From the NCBI GenBank assembly GCA_002391565.1, contig DGFH01000301.1:90809-102408 (forward strand): 11,600 nt of DNA. Direction: 5' to 3'. How positions within the stretch are numbered: position 1 is the first letter of the stretch; each line of letters starts with the position of its first letter. Under the pieces are notes generated by a model. It searched no databases and was not told the origin of the DNA. It worked only from the letters and a program-made list of their open reading frames with translations. Positions 1 to 6,710 of the stretch are shown in pieces. Source of the stretch: Anaerolineales bacterium UBA3905 (lineage in GTDB: Bacteria; Chloroflexota; Anaerolineae; Caldilineales; Caldilineaceae). The position numbers and the translations under genes are program-made.

Positions 1-485
1 CTCGGCTCGATCTGCACGCCGTAGGTGTCTCGCACGCGGAACCACTTCCTGGAGACCTGGGCGACCTTCGTGCGTCCTTCGCCGATCTCATACTCGAAAT
101 CGAGGATGTTGCCCTGAATGTTGAGATCGGGCCCGTCGCCGATCTTCACCGTCCAGCGGTCGCGCAGCGGGGCGATCAACGCCTTGCGCAGCGTCGCCAT
201 CCGTTCGCCGTTCGGGCCTTCGATGGTCATCGTGTCGCGCACCGCCACCAGCCGCTGCTGGATTTTGCACAGCTCGCGCCCCTGTGTATCCTCGAAGAAG
301 AGCGTGTCGCGCACACGCAGCATCTTGCCGTCCACCTTAAACACGCGCTGTCCCTGATCGTTTTCGATCCAGAAGTCGTCGCCAAACGAGATCAGCTTCT
401 CGCGCATGCGATACCGATTGGCAGTCCCACCGCGACCAAACACTTCGCGCTCTGCGCGCCGTTCTTCTCGTCTTCTACCCAACAT
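1..485 (-). CDS. LURP-one-related family protein, C-terminus cut by window edge
   Basis: About 161 residues are visible, reading leftward from ATG at 485 and running off the window with no stop. After a charged N-terminus (MLGRRREERR) comes RYRMREKLISFGDDFWIEND, then repeated strand-forming blocks containing KVDGK, RVRDTLFFED, IQQRL, VRDTMTIEG, ILDFEYEIGEG and VSRKWFRVRDTYGV. These are hallmarks of the LURP-one-related (Tubby-like beta-barrel, YxjI-type) family. Family members are usually about 160-200 residues, so only a short C-terminal part should be missing. The bacterial role is not established; the fold suggests lipid or membrane-surface binding, which is inference. The start is supported by AAGGAG at 497-502, 11 nt upstream, inside the last codons of the DUF1622 gene. 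The two genes are 6 nt apart and are probably translated from one message. Family assignment is firm, function is open. Confidence 0.9.
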   Translation of the reverse strand, partial: MLGRRREERRAEREVFGRGGTANRYRMREKLISFGDDFWIENDQGQRVFKVDGKMLRVRDTLFFEDTQGRELCKIQQRLVAVRDTMTIEGPNGERMATLRKALIAPLRDRWTVKIGDGPDLNIQGNILDFEYEIGEGRTKVAQVSRKWFRVRDTYGVQIEP

Positions 486-491
486 CGTTGT

Positions 492-890
492 TCATTCTCC
501 TTGTGATAACTTGCTATTGTGCTGCCAGGGCCAATGTCCTTCAATTTCGACGACCAGCGCCCAGCTTAGAAAGGTGCGGATCAGCACCAACAACCCCAAT
601 ACCACCACACTCTGCAGCGTAGCTTGCAACGCCACAGTGTGGACAATGTCTGCGGCCACCAGCACTTCCAAGCCCAGCAGCAGCGACTTTCCCAGACTCA
701 CCTTCAGGTCACGATAGAGATCGCCTTGTCCGCGCCGGAATGTGTAGCGCCATGAATACTGCGCCAGCGACGCCAGAATCGAAAACACGATGATGAGCAC
801 CGCCAGCACCTCGATCACGATCGCGGCAGTTTCGATCCATGCCAGCATCGGGTGCCCACCGCTGTCGCCCGCCGCCAGATACATCAACAT
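492..890 (-). CDS. DUF1622 family small membrane protein
   Basis: A 132-residue protein with three hydrophobic segments, at about residues 17-42, 68-88 and 92-113. Between the first two lies a basic stretch (YRDLKVSLGKSLLLGLEVLVAADIVHTV), and the C-terminal part reads VLIRTFLSWALVVEIEGHWPW. The pattern of a basic loop, 'LLLGLEVLVAADI', 'LVLIRTFLS' and 'EIEG.WPW' is typical of DUF1622 integral membrane proteins, whose function is unknown. The ATG at 890 has AGGA about 9 nt upstream; ATG codons at 884 and 848 are alternatives, and the 848 start would remove 14 residues with no hydrophobic content. It lies 33 nt after the GAP-family gene and 6 nt before the LURP-one gene, so it is the middle gene of a likely three-gene unit. 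Confidence 0.88.
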   Translation of the reverse strand: MLMYLAAGDSGGHPMLAWIETAAIVIEVLAVLIIVFSILASLAQYSWRYTFRRGQGDLYRDLKVSLGKSLLLGLEVLVAADIVHTVALQATLQSVVVLGLLVLIRTFLSWALVVEIEGHWPWQHNSKLSQGE

Positions 891-923
891 GCTACGCCGT
901 CCTATTGAAAGCCAGTCCAGCGC

Positions 924-1610
924 CTATGGCGCCCCAAAAGCCAACAGGCTGGAGACGCCCTGGTACAGGAACCACGCACCGAAGACGAAAGACACGACGA
1001 TCATGATCACGCGGTTGTGGCGCTGCAGCCAGCCCTGCGCTGCCGCCAACGGTCGGGCGGATTTCTCCGGCGCCACGGCAAAGGCGATGATCGGCAGCGC
1101 CATCAGCACCTGCGTCGCCGCCACAAACAGCAGATAGAGCGCAATGCCCGCAGTCAATCCCGGCTGCGCTTCCTCGATCACGGCCAGCGCCGACAGCGTA
1201 AAGACCCACTGCTTGACCGCCACCAGCATGAGCAGCGCACCGCCGCCCGCCGCCTTGAGCACGGTGAGATCGCTCAACCTGCTCATCCATTTTGGTTCAC
1301 TGTCTTCGCTGTCCTCCTCCTTGCGCACTTTCTTGACGCCATTCACCAGCAGCAGAATGCCCACGACGGTCAGCAGCATCGGGGCAATCAGCTGAAGCCC
1401 GGCGGCGCTCTCCGCTTCGACAGCCGAGCGGAAGACCAGCCCAAAGATCGCACCCTGCACCAAACGCACGGTCACCGCACTGGCGACAAAGGCGATGGCT
1501 TTGCCCAGCCCGCGCTCACTCTGCAGCAGCAGCAGCACGATGATCGGAAAGACCGGCGCCAGCGTTGCACCCAGGATCAACGGGATCAGATTGACGAATA
1601 CATCAGCCAT
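924..1610 (-). CDS. GAP/Sap (sulfolipid-1-addressing) family membrane protein
   Basis: A 228-residue polytopic membrane protein. It opens with an uncleaved hydrophobic segment (LIPLILGATLAPVFPIIVLLLL). Further helices lie at about 38-60, 72-92, 120-143, 150-180 and 202-222, and a highly charged loop (KKVRKEEDSEDSEPKW) separates the two halves. This layout, with the 'P.....LLLL.S.RGLGKAIAFVA' region and the late 'A..KSARPLAAAQGWLQRHNRVIMI' block, matches the GAP family related to mycobacterial Sap and LysE-like exporters. Mycobacterial members are tied to glycolipid export; a transport role here is inference and the substrate is unknown. The ATG at 1610 is preceded by AAGGTGAT at 1613-1620, a good ribosome site. 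It is the first gene after the heptad hairpin gap, so its promoter should lie in or beside that structure. Confidence 0.82.
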   Translation of the reverse strand: MADVFVNLIPLILGATLAPVFPIIVLLLLQSERGLGKAIAFVASAVTVRLVQGAIFGLVFRSAVEAESAAGLQLIAPMLLTVVGILLLVNGVKKVRKEEDSEDSEPKWMSRLSDLTVLKAAGGGALLMLVAVKQWVFTLSALAVIEEAQPGLTAGIALYLLFVAATQVLMALPIIAFAVAPEKSARPLAAAQGWLQRHNRVIMIVVSFVFGAWFLYQGVSSLLAFGAP

Positions 1611-1811
1611 GCATCACCTTCTCAATTGCGTCTTTGCGTAGATATTCTTGCTGGCGTGGTGCGTGGTGCGTGGTGCGTATTGCGTGATGCGTGTAGCGTG
1701 GGCGATCTCCCACCCAACACGTAGCACGCAACACGTAGCACGCAACACGTAGCACGCAACACCTGCCGCCCCATGATCGCTACCCGAAGATCGCGAGCGG
1801 TGCTGAGAGCA
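1611..1811. other. 200-nt intergenic gap holding the heptad hairpin
   Basis: This gap separates the potassium channel stop from the GAP-family start. About half of it is the hairpin annotated separately. The part between hairpin and GAP gene (1611-1651) contains the GAP ribosome site, and on the minus strand an AT-richer patch reading GAATATCTA that could hold a -10 box, but no convincing -35 partner is visible. The part next to the channel gene (1760-1811) shows nothing I can name. No T-run follows either side of the hairpin. Confidence 0.6.
1652..1759. repeat. Long imperfect hairpin built of 7-nt repeat units
   Basis: The left arm (1652-1700) is seven consecutive heptads of the form NTGCGTG with few deviations. 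The right arm carries three exact copies of the 14-mer AACACGTAGCACGC at 1716-1757, plus the first 5 nt of a fourth; each 14-mer is two heptads. The arms are inverted relative to each other. Pairing 1652-1702 with 1709-1759 gives 43 of 51 paired positions, counting three G-T pairs, and mismatches fall about once per 7 nt. The apex is a perfect GTGGG/CCCAC stem around the loop CGATCT (1703-1708). There is no T-tract, so it does not look like an intrinsic terminator. It resembles in style the heptamer STRR repeats of cyanobacteria and repeat tracts of Chloroflexota genomes; that comparison is from memory. Confidence 0.9.
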
Positions 1812-2618
1812 TCACAGCAGCGCGTCGATCTCGTCAAGCTTGGCGCGCAGCTCGGCGGTCGCCTGTTCTTGCGCCGCCAGCATCTGCTTCAACTCAGCGA
1901 TGCGCGCCTTTGGGTCAGCCAGGGTTGACTCGGCTGTGAGCGTATCGGCGGCTTTCGGCGCGGGCGGCGTCAGAAACTGATTCGCCAGGAAACCGCTGAG
2001 CGTGCCGAACAGACCCACGCCCGCGATCATCACCAGCATCGCCACCAAGCGACCGGCATTGGTCACCGGGTAGCGGTCGCCGTAGCCAACTGTGGTGATC
2101 GTCACGAAGACCCACCACAACGCATCACTGGCGCTGGTGATGCTGGCGTCGGGAGCGTTATGCTCCACATAGAGCACCGCCAGCGCGCCAAATTGCAGGA
2201 CGAGCAGCACCAGAAAGACCACCGTCAGCAGCGCGTTTTCGGCGCGGCGGCTGATGAACTGATCGATCAGGTTGCCTGTGCCAAACGCGCTGAACAGCCG
2301 AAAGACGCGCCAGAGACGGAACAGCCGCAAAATCCTGGCATTCGGAATGGGCAGACTGGATAACAGGTCCGCCCAACCGAATTTGCGCCAGAAGTAGCGT
2401 GATTTGCTCTGCGCCGTGAAAAACCGGTAGAGAAAATCGCCCAGGAAGATCGGCGTCATGACGGCATTGATGGTCACGATCACATATTCCAGGCTGGCGT
2501 TGTGGACAAAGAGCAGCAGCAGCATGTTGACGATCGACAGCACCGAGAGTGCGGCGATGAACAACTCGTAGCCGATCGACTTCAGTTCACCTGTCTGCTC
2601 CAACGGTTGCCGCGCCAT
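1812..2618 (-). CDS. Voltage-gated potassium channel (Kv-type, six helices)
   Basis: A 268-residue ion channel subunit with the full six-helix plan. S1 spans about residues 17-38, S2 43-68, S3 around 80-90, S4 94-110, S5 128-150 and S6 189-213. The pore helix and selectivity filter read TITTVGYGD, with TVGYGD at 176-181, which is diagnostic for potassium selectivity. S4 has arginines at every third position (R95, R98, R101, R104, R107), as in true voltage sensors, and acidic D61 and D84 sit where S2/S3 countercharges are expected. The last 35 residues (about 233-268) look like a coiled coil (ARIAELKQMLAAQ), probably for tetramer assembly. It would conduct potassium across the inner membrane. 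The ATG at 2618 has only a weak ribosome site, but an in-frame TAG just upstream excludes a much longer form. It starts 25 nt after the alkylsulfatase stop. Confidence 0.93.
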   Translation of the reverse strand: MARQPLEQTGELKSIGYELFIAALSVLSIVNMLLLLFVHNASLEYVIVTINAVMTPIFLGDFLYRFFTAQSKSRYFWRKFGWADLLSSLPIPNARILRLFRLWRVFRLFSAFGTGNLIDQFISRRAENALLTVVFLVLLVLQFGALAVLYVEHNAPDASITSASDALWWVFVTITTVGYGDRYPVTNAGRLVAMLVMIAGVGLFGTLSGFLANQFLTPPAPKAADTLTAESTLADPKARIAELKQMLAAQEQATAELRAKLDEIDALL

Positions 2619-2643
2619 ACAGAATCCACTCGCCCCTACTGCG

Positions 2644-4551
2644 TCACGGCGTGACGATGTTGAACCAGAACTCGAAGGTGTCCAGCAGCGACAGGAACTC
2701 GACCAGCTTCTCCGGGTTGCCGTCGATGCTGGCCTTGCCGGCCGCCAGCTCCTCAGCCAGCGTGACCTCGCCCAGCACGATCTCGTTCAGCGCCGCGCGG
2801 GTCATGGTCAGCGAGGCGTCGGCCTCAGCGCTCTGCTGACCCTTGGCATAGTTCAGCACGCAGTTCTCCACCGCCAGCAGGTATTGCTCACCCGTGTCGG
2901 TGAAGGATGCGTTGAAGACCAGCTTCTTGCCCGCCGCCTTTGGCCCGATCAGGCGCACCGCCAGCAAGTCGAAGAACATGTCCAGCGACATCGCCTTGAT
3001 CACGTCCGGGCTGGCCGTCTTGGGCGCGCCCAGGTCGATCACGCCATCGCGCAGCTCCTGGGCGCCGCTGAGGTAGAAGTTGCGCCACGGCCCGGACTCC
3101 GCCTGGTAGCCCAGTTGCTCCAGCGCATCGGCTAGCAGGTCACGCGCCGCCTGGTTCTCCGGGTCGGCAAAGACCAGATGGTTGACCACCTGCGCCACCC
3201 AGCGATACTCGCCCTGCTCGAACGACTTGCGCGCCTGCGCCAGCAGATTGTCGGCGCCGCCCATGAACTCGACGTACTTCTTGCCCGCAGCATCCGGTGG
3301 CAGCGGGTGCAGGGTTGCCGGGTTGCCGTCGAAGAAGCCCAGGTAGTGCTGGTAGACCGCCTTGACGTTGTGATTGACCGTGCCGTAGTAGCCCCGGTTG
3401 CACCAGGCGTTGAACAGTTCGGCAGGAAGCTGGCTCTCGACAATCTCAGGGATTTCGAGCAGCGTGTAGCCCTGATTCGCCAGCCGCATGGTCTCATCGT
3501 GGATGTACTTGTACATGTCGCGCTGTTTCTTCAAGTAATCCAAACCGGCTTCCGCGCCCCAGGTGGGCCAGTGATGCGACGAAAGGATAACATCGTAGCG
3601 GCCATCGAACTGCGCGATCGCCTCGTCGATGTAATACGCCCACACTTTGGGGTTGCGCACAATCGCCCCGCGCAGGGTGTAGAGATTGTGCATGTTGTGC
3701 GAGACATTTTCCGCCATGCACAAGGCGCGGCGTTGCGGGAAGAGGAAGTTCATCTCCGCCGGCGCTTCCGTGCCCGGCGTGAGCTGGAACTCGATTTCCA
3801 CGCCGTCGATCACCATCGTCTGCCCCGTATGGGTGATGTAGTCGGTCGGCTCAATCAAGGTGGGAACACCGGAGGAAGCTGTCTGTCCCAGCCCGGCGCC
3901 GACCTGCCCCATGGGGTCCTGGGGCAGCAGGTTGCCGTACATGTAGCTGGCGCGGCGGCTCATCACGTTGCCAGCGATGACGTTCTCGCTGATGGCAAAC
4001 TCCATGAAGCGATCCGGGGCAATGACCTTCACCCGTCCCGCCTGCACGTCAGCCTGGGAAATGATCCCTTTCACGCCGCCCCAATGGTCGATGTGGCTGT
4101 GGGTGTAGATGACGGCGACGATGGGCTTGCGACCGATGTGCTGATAGACCAGCGCCATGCCGGCCTCAGCGGTGGGCGGCGTGATCAGCGGGTCGATAAC
4201 GATGTAGTTGGCGCCAGTATCGACGATGGTCATCACCGACAGATCGAAGTCGCGCACCTGGTAGACGCCATCGGTGACCTGGAAGAGGCCCTGATAGAGC
4301 GCGTTCAGGCGCGACTGGCGCCACAGGCTGGGGTTGACGGTGGCTGGGGCGGTCTCGGCTTCAAGAAACTTGAAGGCGTCGAGATTCCAGACTGCACGCC
4401 CGCTCTTGTCACGGATCAACGGGTCTTCTAGCGTGGCAATGAAGCCGCGACTGGCAAGTTCGTAATCCTGAGTGTCGCTCCAGTTCAACTGCTGCAACAG
4501 CGCTGCGTTTGCAGTTGCAGTGAAGCTGGTTGCATTCTTGCGTTGTGACAT
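2644..4551 (-). CDS. Alkylsulfatase (SDS hydrolase type, metallo-beta-lactamase fold)
   Basis: This 635-residue enzyme should hydrolyse alkyl sulfate esters such as dodecyl sulfate to alcohol and sulfate. The N-terminal metallo-beta-lactamase domain (about 90-335) carries the binuclear zinc set known from Pseudomonas SdsA1: THSHIDHWGG gives H151, H153, D155 and H156. Further ligands are E262 in PGTEAPAEM, E281 in MAENVSHN and H326 in SSHHWPTWG. The middle part (about 340-480, with NRGYYGTVNHNVKAVYQHYLGFFDGNP) is the dimerisation domain. The C-terminal part (about 515-630) is the SCP2-like alkyl sulfatase domain that binds the alkyl chain. No signal peptide is visible (MSQRKNATSFTA), unlike several secreted relatives, so the product is predicted cytoplasmic. 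The ATG at 4551 has GAAGGG 8 nt upstream. It lies 51 nt after the SulP gene, which could move the released sulfate. Confidence 0.95.
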   Translation of the reverse strand: MSQRKNATSFTATANAALLQQLNWSDTQDYELASRGFIATLEDPLIRDKSGRAVWNLDAFKFLEAETAPATVNPSLWRQSRLNALYQGLFQVTDGVYQVRDFDLSVMTIVDTGANYIVIDPLITPPTAEAGMALVYQHIGRKPIVAVIYTHSHIDHWGGVKGIISQADVQAGRVKVIAPDRFMEFAISENVIAGNVMSRRASYMYGNLLPQDPMGQVGAGLGQTASSGVPTLIEPTDYITHTGQTMVIDGVEIEFQLTPGTEAPAEMNFLFPQRRALCMAENVSHNMHNLYTLRGAIVRNPKVWAYYIDEAIAQFDGRYDVILSSHHWPTWGAEAGLDYLKKQRDMYKYIHDETMRLANQGYTLLEIPEIVESQLPAELFNAWCNRGYYGTVNHNVKAVYQHYLGFFDGNPATLHPLPPDAAGKKYVEFMGGADNLLAQARKSFEQGEYRWVAQVVNHLVFADPENQAARDLLADALEQLGYQAESGPWRNFYLSGAQELRDGVIDLGAPKTASPDVIKAMSLDMFFDLLAVRLIGPKAAGKKLVFNASFTDTGEQYLLAVENCVLNYAKGQQSAEADASLTMTRAALNEIVLGEVTLAEELAAGKASIDGNPEKLVEFLSLLDTFEFWFNIVTP

Positions 4552-4602
4552 GGTTGATTCCCTTCGAGAAACAAAGAATTCACTTATCGTTACTGATTGA
4601 CA

Positions 4603-6303
4603 TTACTGATTGTCAAGCCAGGCATTGGCGGCGTCGATAGCGGTATTCAGCGCCTCGCCCAACTGCGGGGTCGCAGGAAAGACATTCGCCTCGCCGATCT
4701 CTTTGAGCAGACCGGTCTTGGCAAGCTGGTTGTGGACGGCTTCATCGACGCCTGCCAGGAACAGGTTGCCCTCGTGTGCATGCAGGGTTTGATTGTAGCG
4801 CCGCAGCACGGTGACAAAGGTGCTGCCGATCTCTGTGCGGCCGCGCAAGGTCAGGATCACAGCCGCACGCGTCGTGTTCTCGACAGCAGGCAGCATCTCT
4901 TCCAGATTCTTTGCCGCCGCAAAGAACAGGCTGCCGTACACCTGAAGCACGGTCAGATGCCGGCTGGGCAGGACGCTGGGCGCCGGCTGCTCCACAGGAA
5001 AGCCTTCGGGTTTCAGCACCCATTCGGTCACCACGACCTGGTTTGCCTGTTGCGCAACGTACAACACGATGCTGAAGGCGACGCCAACCAATACGGCATA
5101 TTGCAGCGGAATAAACAGCGTTGCCAAAAAGGTCAACCCCATCACGGTGGCGGGCACGTTGCCGGTGCGCCAGATCGTTTGCGCCGCTTCGATGCGCAGT
5201 CCCTGGTAGCCAGCCACGATCAACAGGGCAGCCAGCGCCGGCATCGGCACCAGCTCTGCCAGCGGCGCCGCCACAACGACGATCACCGCCACAAAGAGAC
5301 CCGCCAGAATGTTCGCCCAGCGTGAACGCGCACCGGCGCTCAATAGCAGCGCCGTACCCGAGATCGACCCGCCAGCCGGCACACCGGACACAAAACTGGC
5401 GGCCAGGTTTGCCGCGCCCTGCCCAAAGAAGTCGCGCGAGACGTTCGGATACTTGCCGTCCGGGTTGGGATAGCCCTGGCTGACGCCGGCGCCCTGGATC
5501 AGACCGATGATCGCCACTGAGAAGGCGGGCAGCAGCAGTGAGAACAGGAGCTGCGGCGACGGCAGCGCTAGATCCGGCAGTGTACGCGGGATAGCGGAAA
5601 TGTCGCCGACGGTTCTGACTGCCTGCCAGTTCAGCGTCGCAGCAAAGAGGGGCAGCCCCAGCACCATCAGCAGCACCGTTGCGGCAGCGATGGCGAGGAT
5701 GAAAGCGAACCTGCGCCAGCGCGTCTGTAACACAAGCACAATCAGTCCCAGCGTCATGAGACCGATAATCGTGGTTGGAATGTCCACCCGATCGAGGCGC
5801 AGCGCCAGATCGAGGGCACGCGCCACGCTGTTGGAAAAGCGACTCTGATAACCGGTCAGTTCGCCAAGCTGTCCCAAAATAATCAGGACGGCGATGCCGT
5901 TGAGAAAACCCGTCATCACGGCGTTGGAGACAAAACGCACGATGAAGCCAAGCCGAAACAGCCCCGCCAGCAACTGAATCACGCCGACCAGAAGCACCAA
6001 CACCGCCAACGCCGCGGCGCGCTGCACGTCGGGAATCTCCGCCAGCGCCGCGCCTGCCGCCACCGAGAGTGCGCTGGTCGTGGAGACATTCATGTAGACC
6101 GAGCTGGTGAAGATAGCGCCCACCGGCACCGCCACCATCAACGTGTAGATGCCCAATACCGGATTGACGGCGGCCAGCAACGCATGCGCCATCGCCTGTG
6201 GCACGTTGACCACGGCAAAGGTCAGCCCGGCGACGACATCGGATTTGAGGTCGGCGCGCGCTGGACGCAGCGATCCTATCATCGTTGCAAGTTCAGCCTT
6301 CAA
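4603..6303 (-). CDS. SulP family anion transporter with STAS domain
   Basis: A 566-residue inner-membrane transporter of the SulP (SLC26-like) family, which moves sulfate, bicarbonate or related anions. The SulP signature near the N-terminus is present (DVVAGLTFAVVNVPQAMAHA, then NPVLGIYT), followed by 10-14 hydrophobic segments to about residue 425 and the conserved GVPAGGSISGTA block. Residues about 449-560 form a STAS domain (HLTVLQVYGSLFF...AVILTLRG...). At the usual 'I-D-S/T' site, which is phosphorylatable in many STAS proteins, the sequence is EIGST, so the Asp is replaced by G493 while S494 and T495 remain. The predicted start is TTG at 6303, with AAAGGG 7 nt upstream; ATG at 6282 is an alternative that loses 7 residues. 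Position between a small leader gene (32 nt) and the alkylsulfatase (51 nt) suggests sulfate as substrate, which is inference. Confidence 0.94.
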   Translation of the reverse strand: MKAELATMIGSLRPARADLKSDVVAGLTFAVVNVPQAMAHALLAAVNPVLGIYTLMVAVPVGAIFTSSVYMNVSTTSALSVAAGAALAEIPDVQRAAALAVLVLLVGVIQLLAGLFRLGFIVRFVSNAVMTGFLNGIAVLIILGQLGELTGYQSRFSNSVARALDLALRLDRVDIPTTIIGLMTLGLIVLVLQTRWRRFAFILAIAAATVLLMVLGLPLFAATLNWQAVRTVGDISAIPRTLPDLALPSPQLLFSLLLPAFSVAIIGLIQGAGVSQGYPNPDGKYPNVSRDFFGQGAANLAASFVSGVPAGGSISGTALLLSAGARSRWANILAGLFVAVIVVVAAPLAELVPMPALAALLIVAGYQGLRIEAAQTIWRTGNVPATVMGLTFLATLFIPLQYAVLVGVAFSIVLYVAQQANQVVVTEWVLKPEGFPVEQPAPSVLPSRHLTVLQVYGSLFFAAAKNLEEMLPAVENTTRAAVILTLRGRTEIGSTFVTVLRRYNQTLHAHEGNLFLAGVDEAVHNQLAKTGLLKEIGEANVFPATPQLGEALNTAIDAANAWLDNQ

Positions 6304-6335
6304 GATTGTTCCCTTTGCCAGATAGCATTCTCATC

Positions 6336-6581
6336 CTATCTCAAATACTCAACGCTGATTACAGGCAACCCCAACCCTTGCAGCACACCCAAAACCCCCA
6401 CCAATGCCGCCTGATCGGCCAGCTCACCCTCTAGCACTGTGTATGCAGTTGCGCCAGCGCCATCACGGCTTGTTATCCGCAGACCTTCCAGCCAGTCCGA
6501 CCACCGTTCATCGAGCCAGCCCTGCACCGTAATACGATAGGCAGCGCGATCATGAACGTGGAGTTGTTCACCTGCAGCCAC
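6336..6581 (-). CDS. Uncharacterised 81-residue soluble protein leading the SulP operon
   Basis: I do not recognise a named family, though the motif 'YRITVQGWLDERWSDWLEGLRI' resembles small unnamed proteins I recall from Chloroflexota and Actinomycetota. The protein is soluble and alternates hydrophobic and polar residues. An early beta-like part (AAYRITVQGWL) is followed by a Trp-rich turn (W22, W27, W30) and a final stretch (DQAALVGVLGVLQGLGLPVISVEYLR) that suggests a helix followed by a strand, so a small alpha/beta sandwich is plausible. The start is GTG at 6581 with a strong GGAGGT at 6588-6593, 6 nt upstream; no ATG is available nearby. It lies 32 nt before SulP and 50 nt after the shared 38-bp element, so it is the first gene of the likely operon 6581-1812. 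Function is unknown; a regulatory or ligand-binding accessory role is only a guess. Confidence 0.8.
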   Translation of the reverse strand: MAAGEQLHVHDRAAYRITVQGWLDERWSDWLEGLRITSRDGAGATAYTVLEGELADQAALVGVLGVLQGLGLPVISVEYLR

Positions 6582-6631
6582 TAGTCAACCTCCATATCGA
6601 TCGGACGAGTGCGACCGGATTTCATATCAAC

Positions 6632-6669
6632 GAGTATGGACGCACAACAGGCATGCGTCGTGATCCAAA
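6632..6669 (-). promoter_or_regulatory. Shared 38-bp upstream element, copy A
   Basis: On the minus strand this reads TTTGGATCAC, then 21 nt, then CATACTC, ending 50 nt before the GTG start of the 81-residue protein. Copy B upstream of the small membrane protein has the same two blocks at exactly the same spacing, and 11 of the 21 spacer positions also agree (28 of 38 overall). In copy A the spacer is itself an inverted repeat: GACGCA at 6639-6644 and TGCGTC at 6654-6659. CATACT could act as a weak -10 box, with TTTGGATCAC as an activator site upstream; that reading is inference. Confidence 0.55.
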
Positions 6670-6691
6670 TAGGGTAATCTTCAGGCATGCA

Positions 6692-6704
6692 GGTAGACTC
6701 TACC
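6692..6704. promoter_or_regulatory. 13-nt perfect palindrome after the MFS stop
   Basis: GGTAGACTCTACC is a perfect 6-nt inverted repeat around a single central base. It sits 6 nt past the MFS transporter stop and 22 nt before shared element A. It is too short and its loop too small to be an intrinsic terminator, and no T-run follows, so an operator half-site pair is the more natural reading. Chance occurrence cannot be excluded. The rest of 6582-6710 holds the shared element and the ribosome site described above, plus a direct repeat CAGGCATGC at 6648-6656 and 6682-6690. Confidence 0.3.
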
Positions 6705-6710
6705 AGTCAC

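Noticed and set aside
1652..1759. Hairpin as a rho-independent terminator of the channel operon
   Set aside because: The stem is far longer than usual, interrupted about every 7 nt, and no T-run follows on the minus strand.
1652..1762. Possible CRISPR array from the short repeats
   Set aside because: Units are 7 or 14 nt, directly abutting without spacers, and occur as inverted arms; no cas gene is nearby.
1622..1837. A 71-codon minus-strand open frame through the hairpin gap
   Set aside because: Most of its translation is the repeat itself (THHAPRTTP-like), it overlaps the channel stop, and it has no ribosome site or relatives I know.
3178..4431. A 417-codon open frame on the plus strand opposite the alkylsulfatase
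   Set aside because: It lies wholly inside a gene with all catalytic motifs on the other strand, its translation is low-complexity in H, R, D and V as expected of GC-rich antisense frames, and it has no family features.
6660..6669. TTTGGATCAC as a classic MalT box
   Set aside because: It shares only a GGAT core with the known MalT box (GGGGA[T/G]GAGG), so binding by the local regulator is kept only as a hypothesis.
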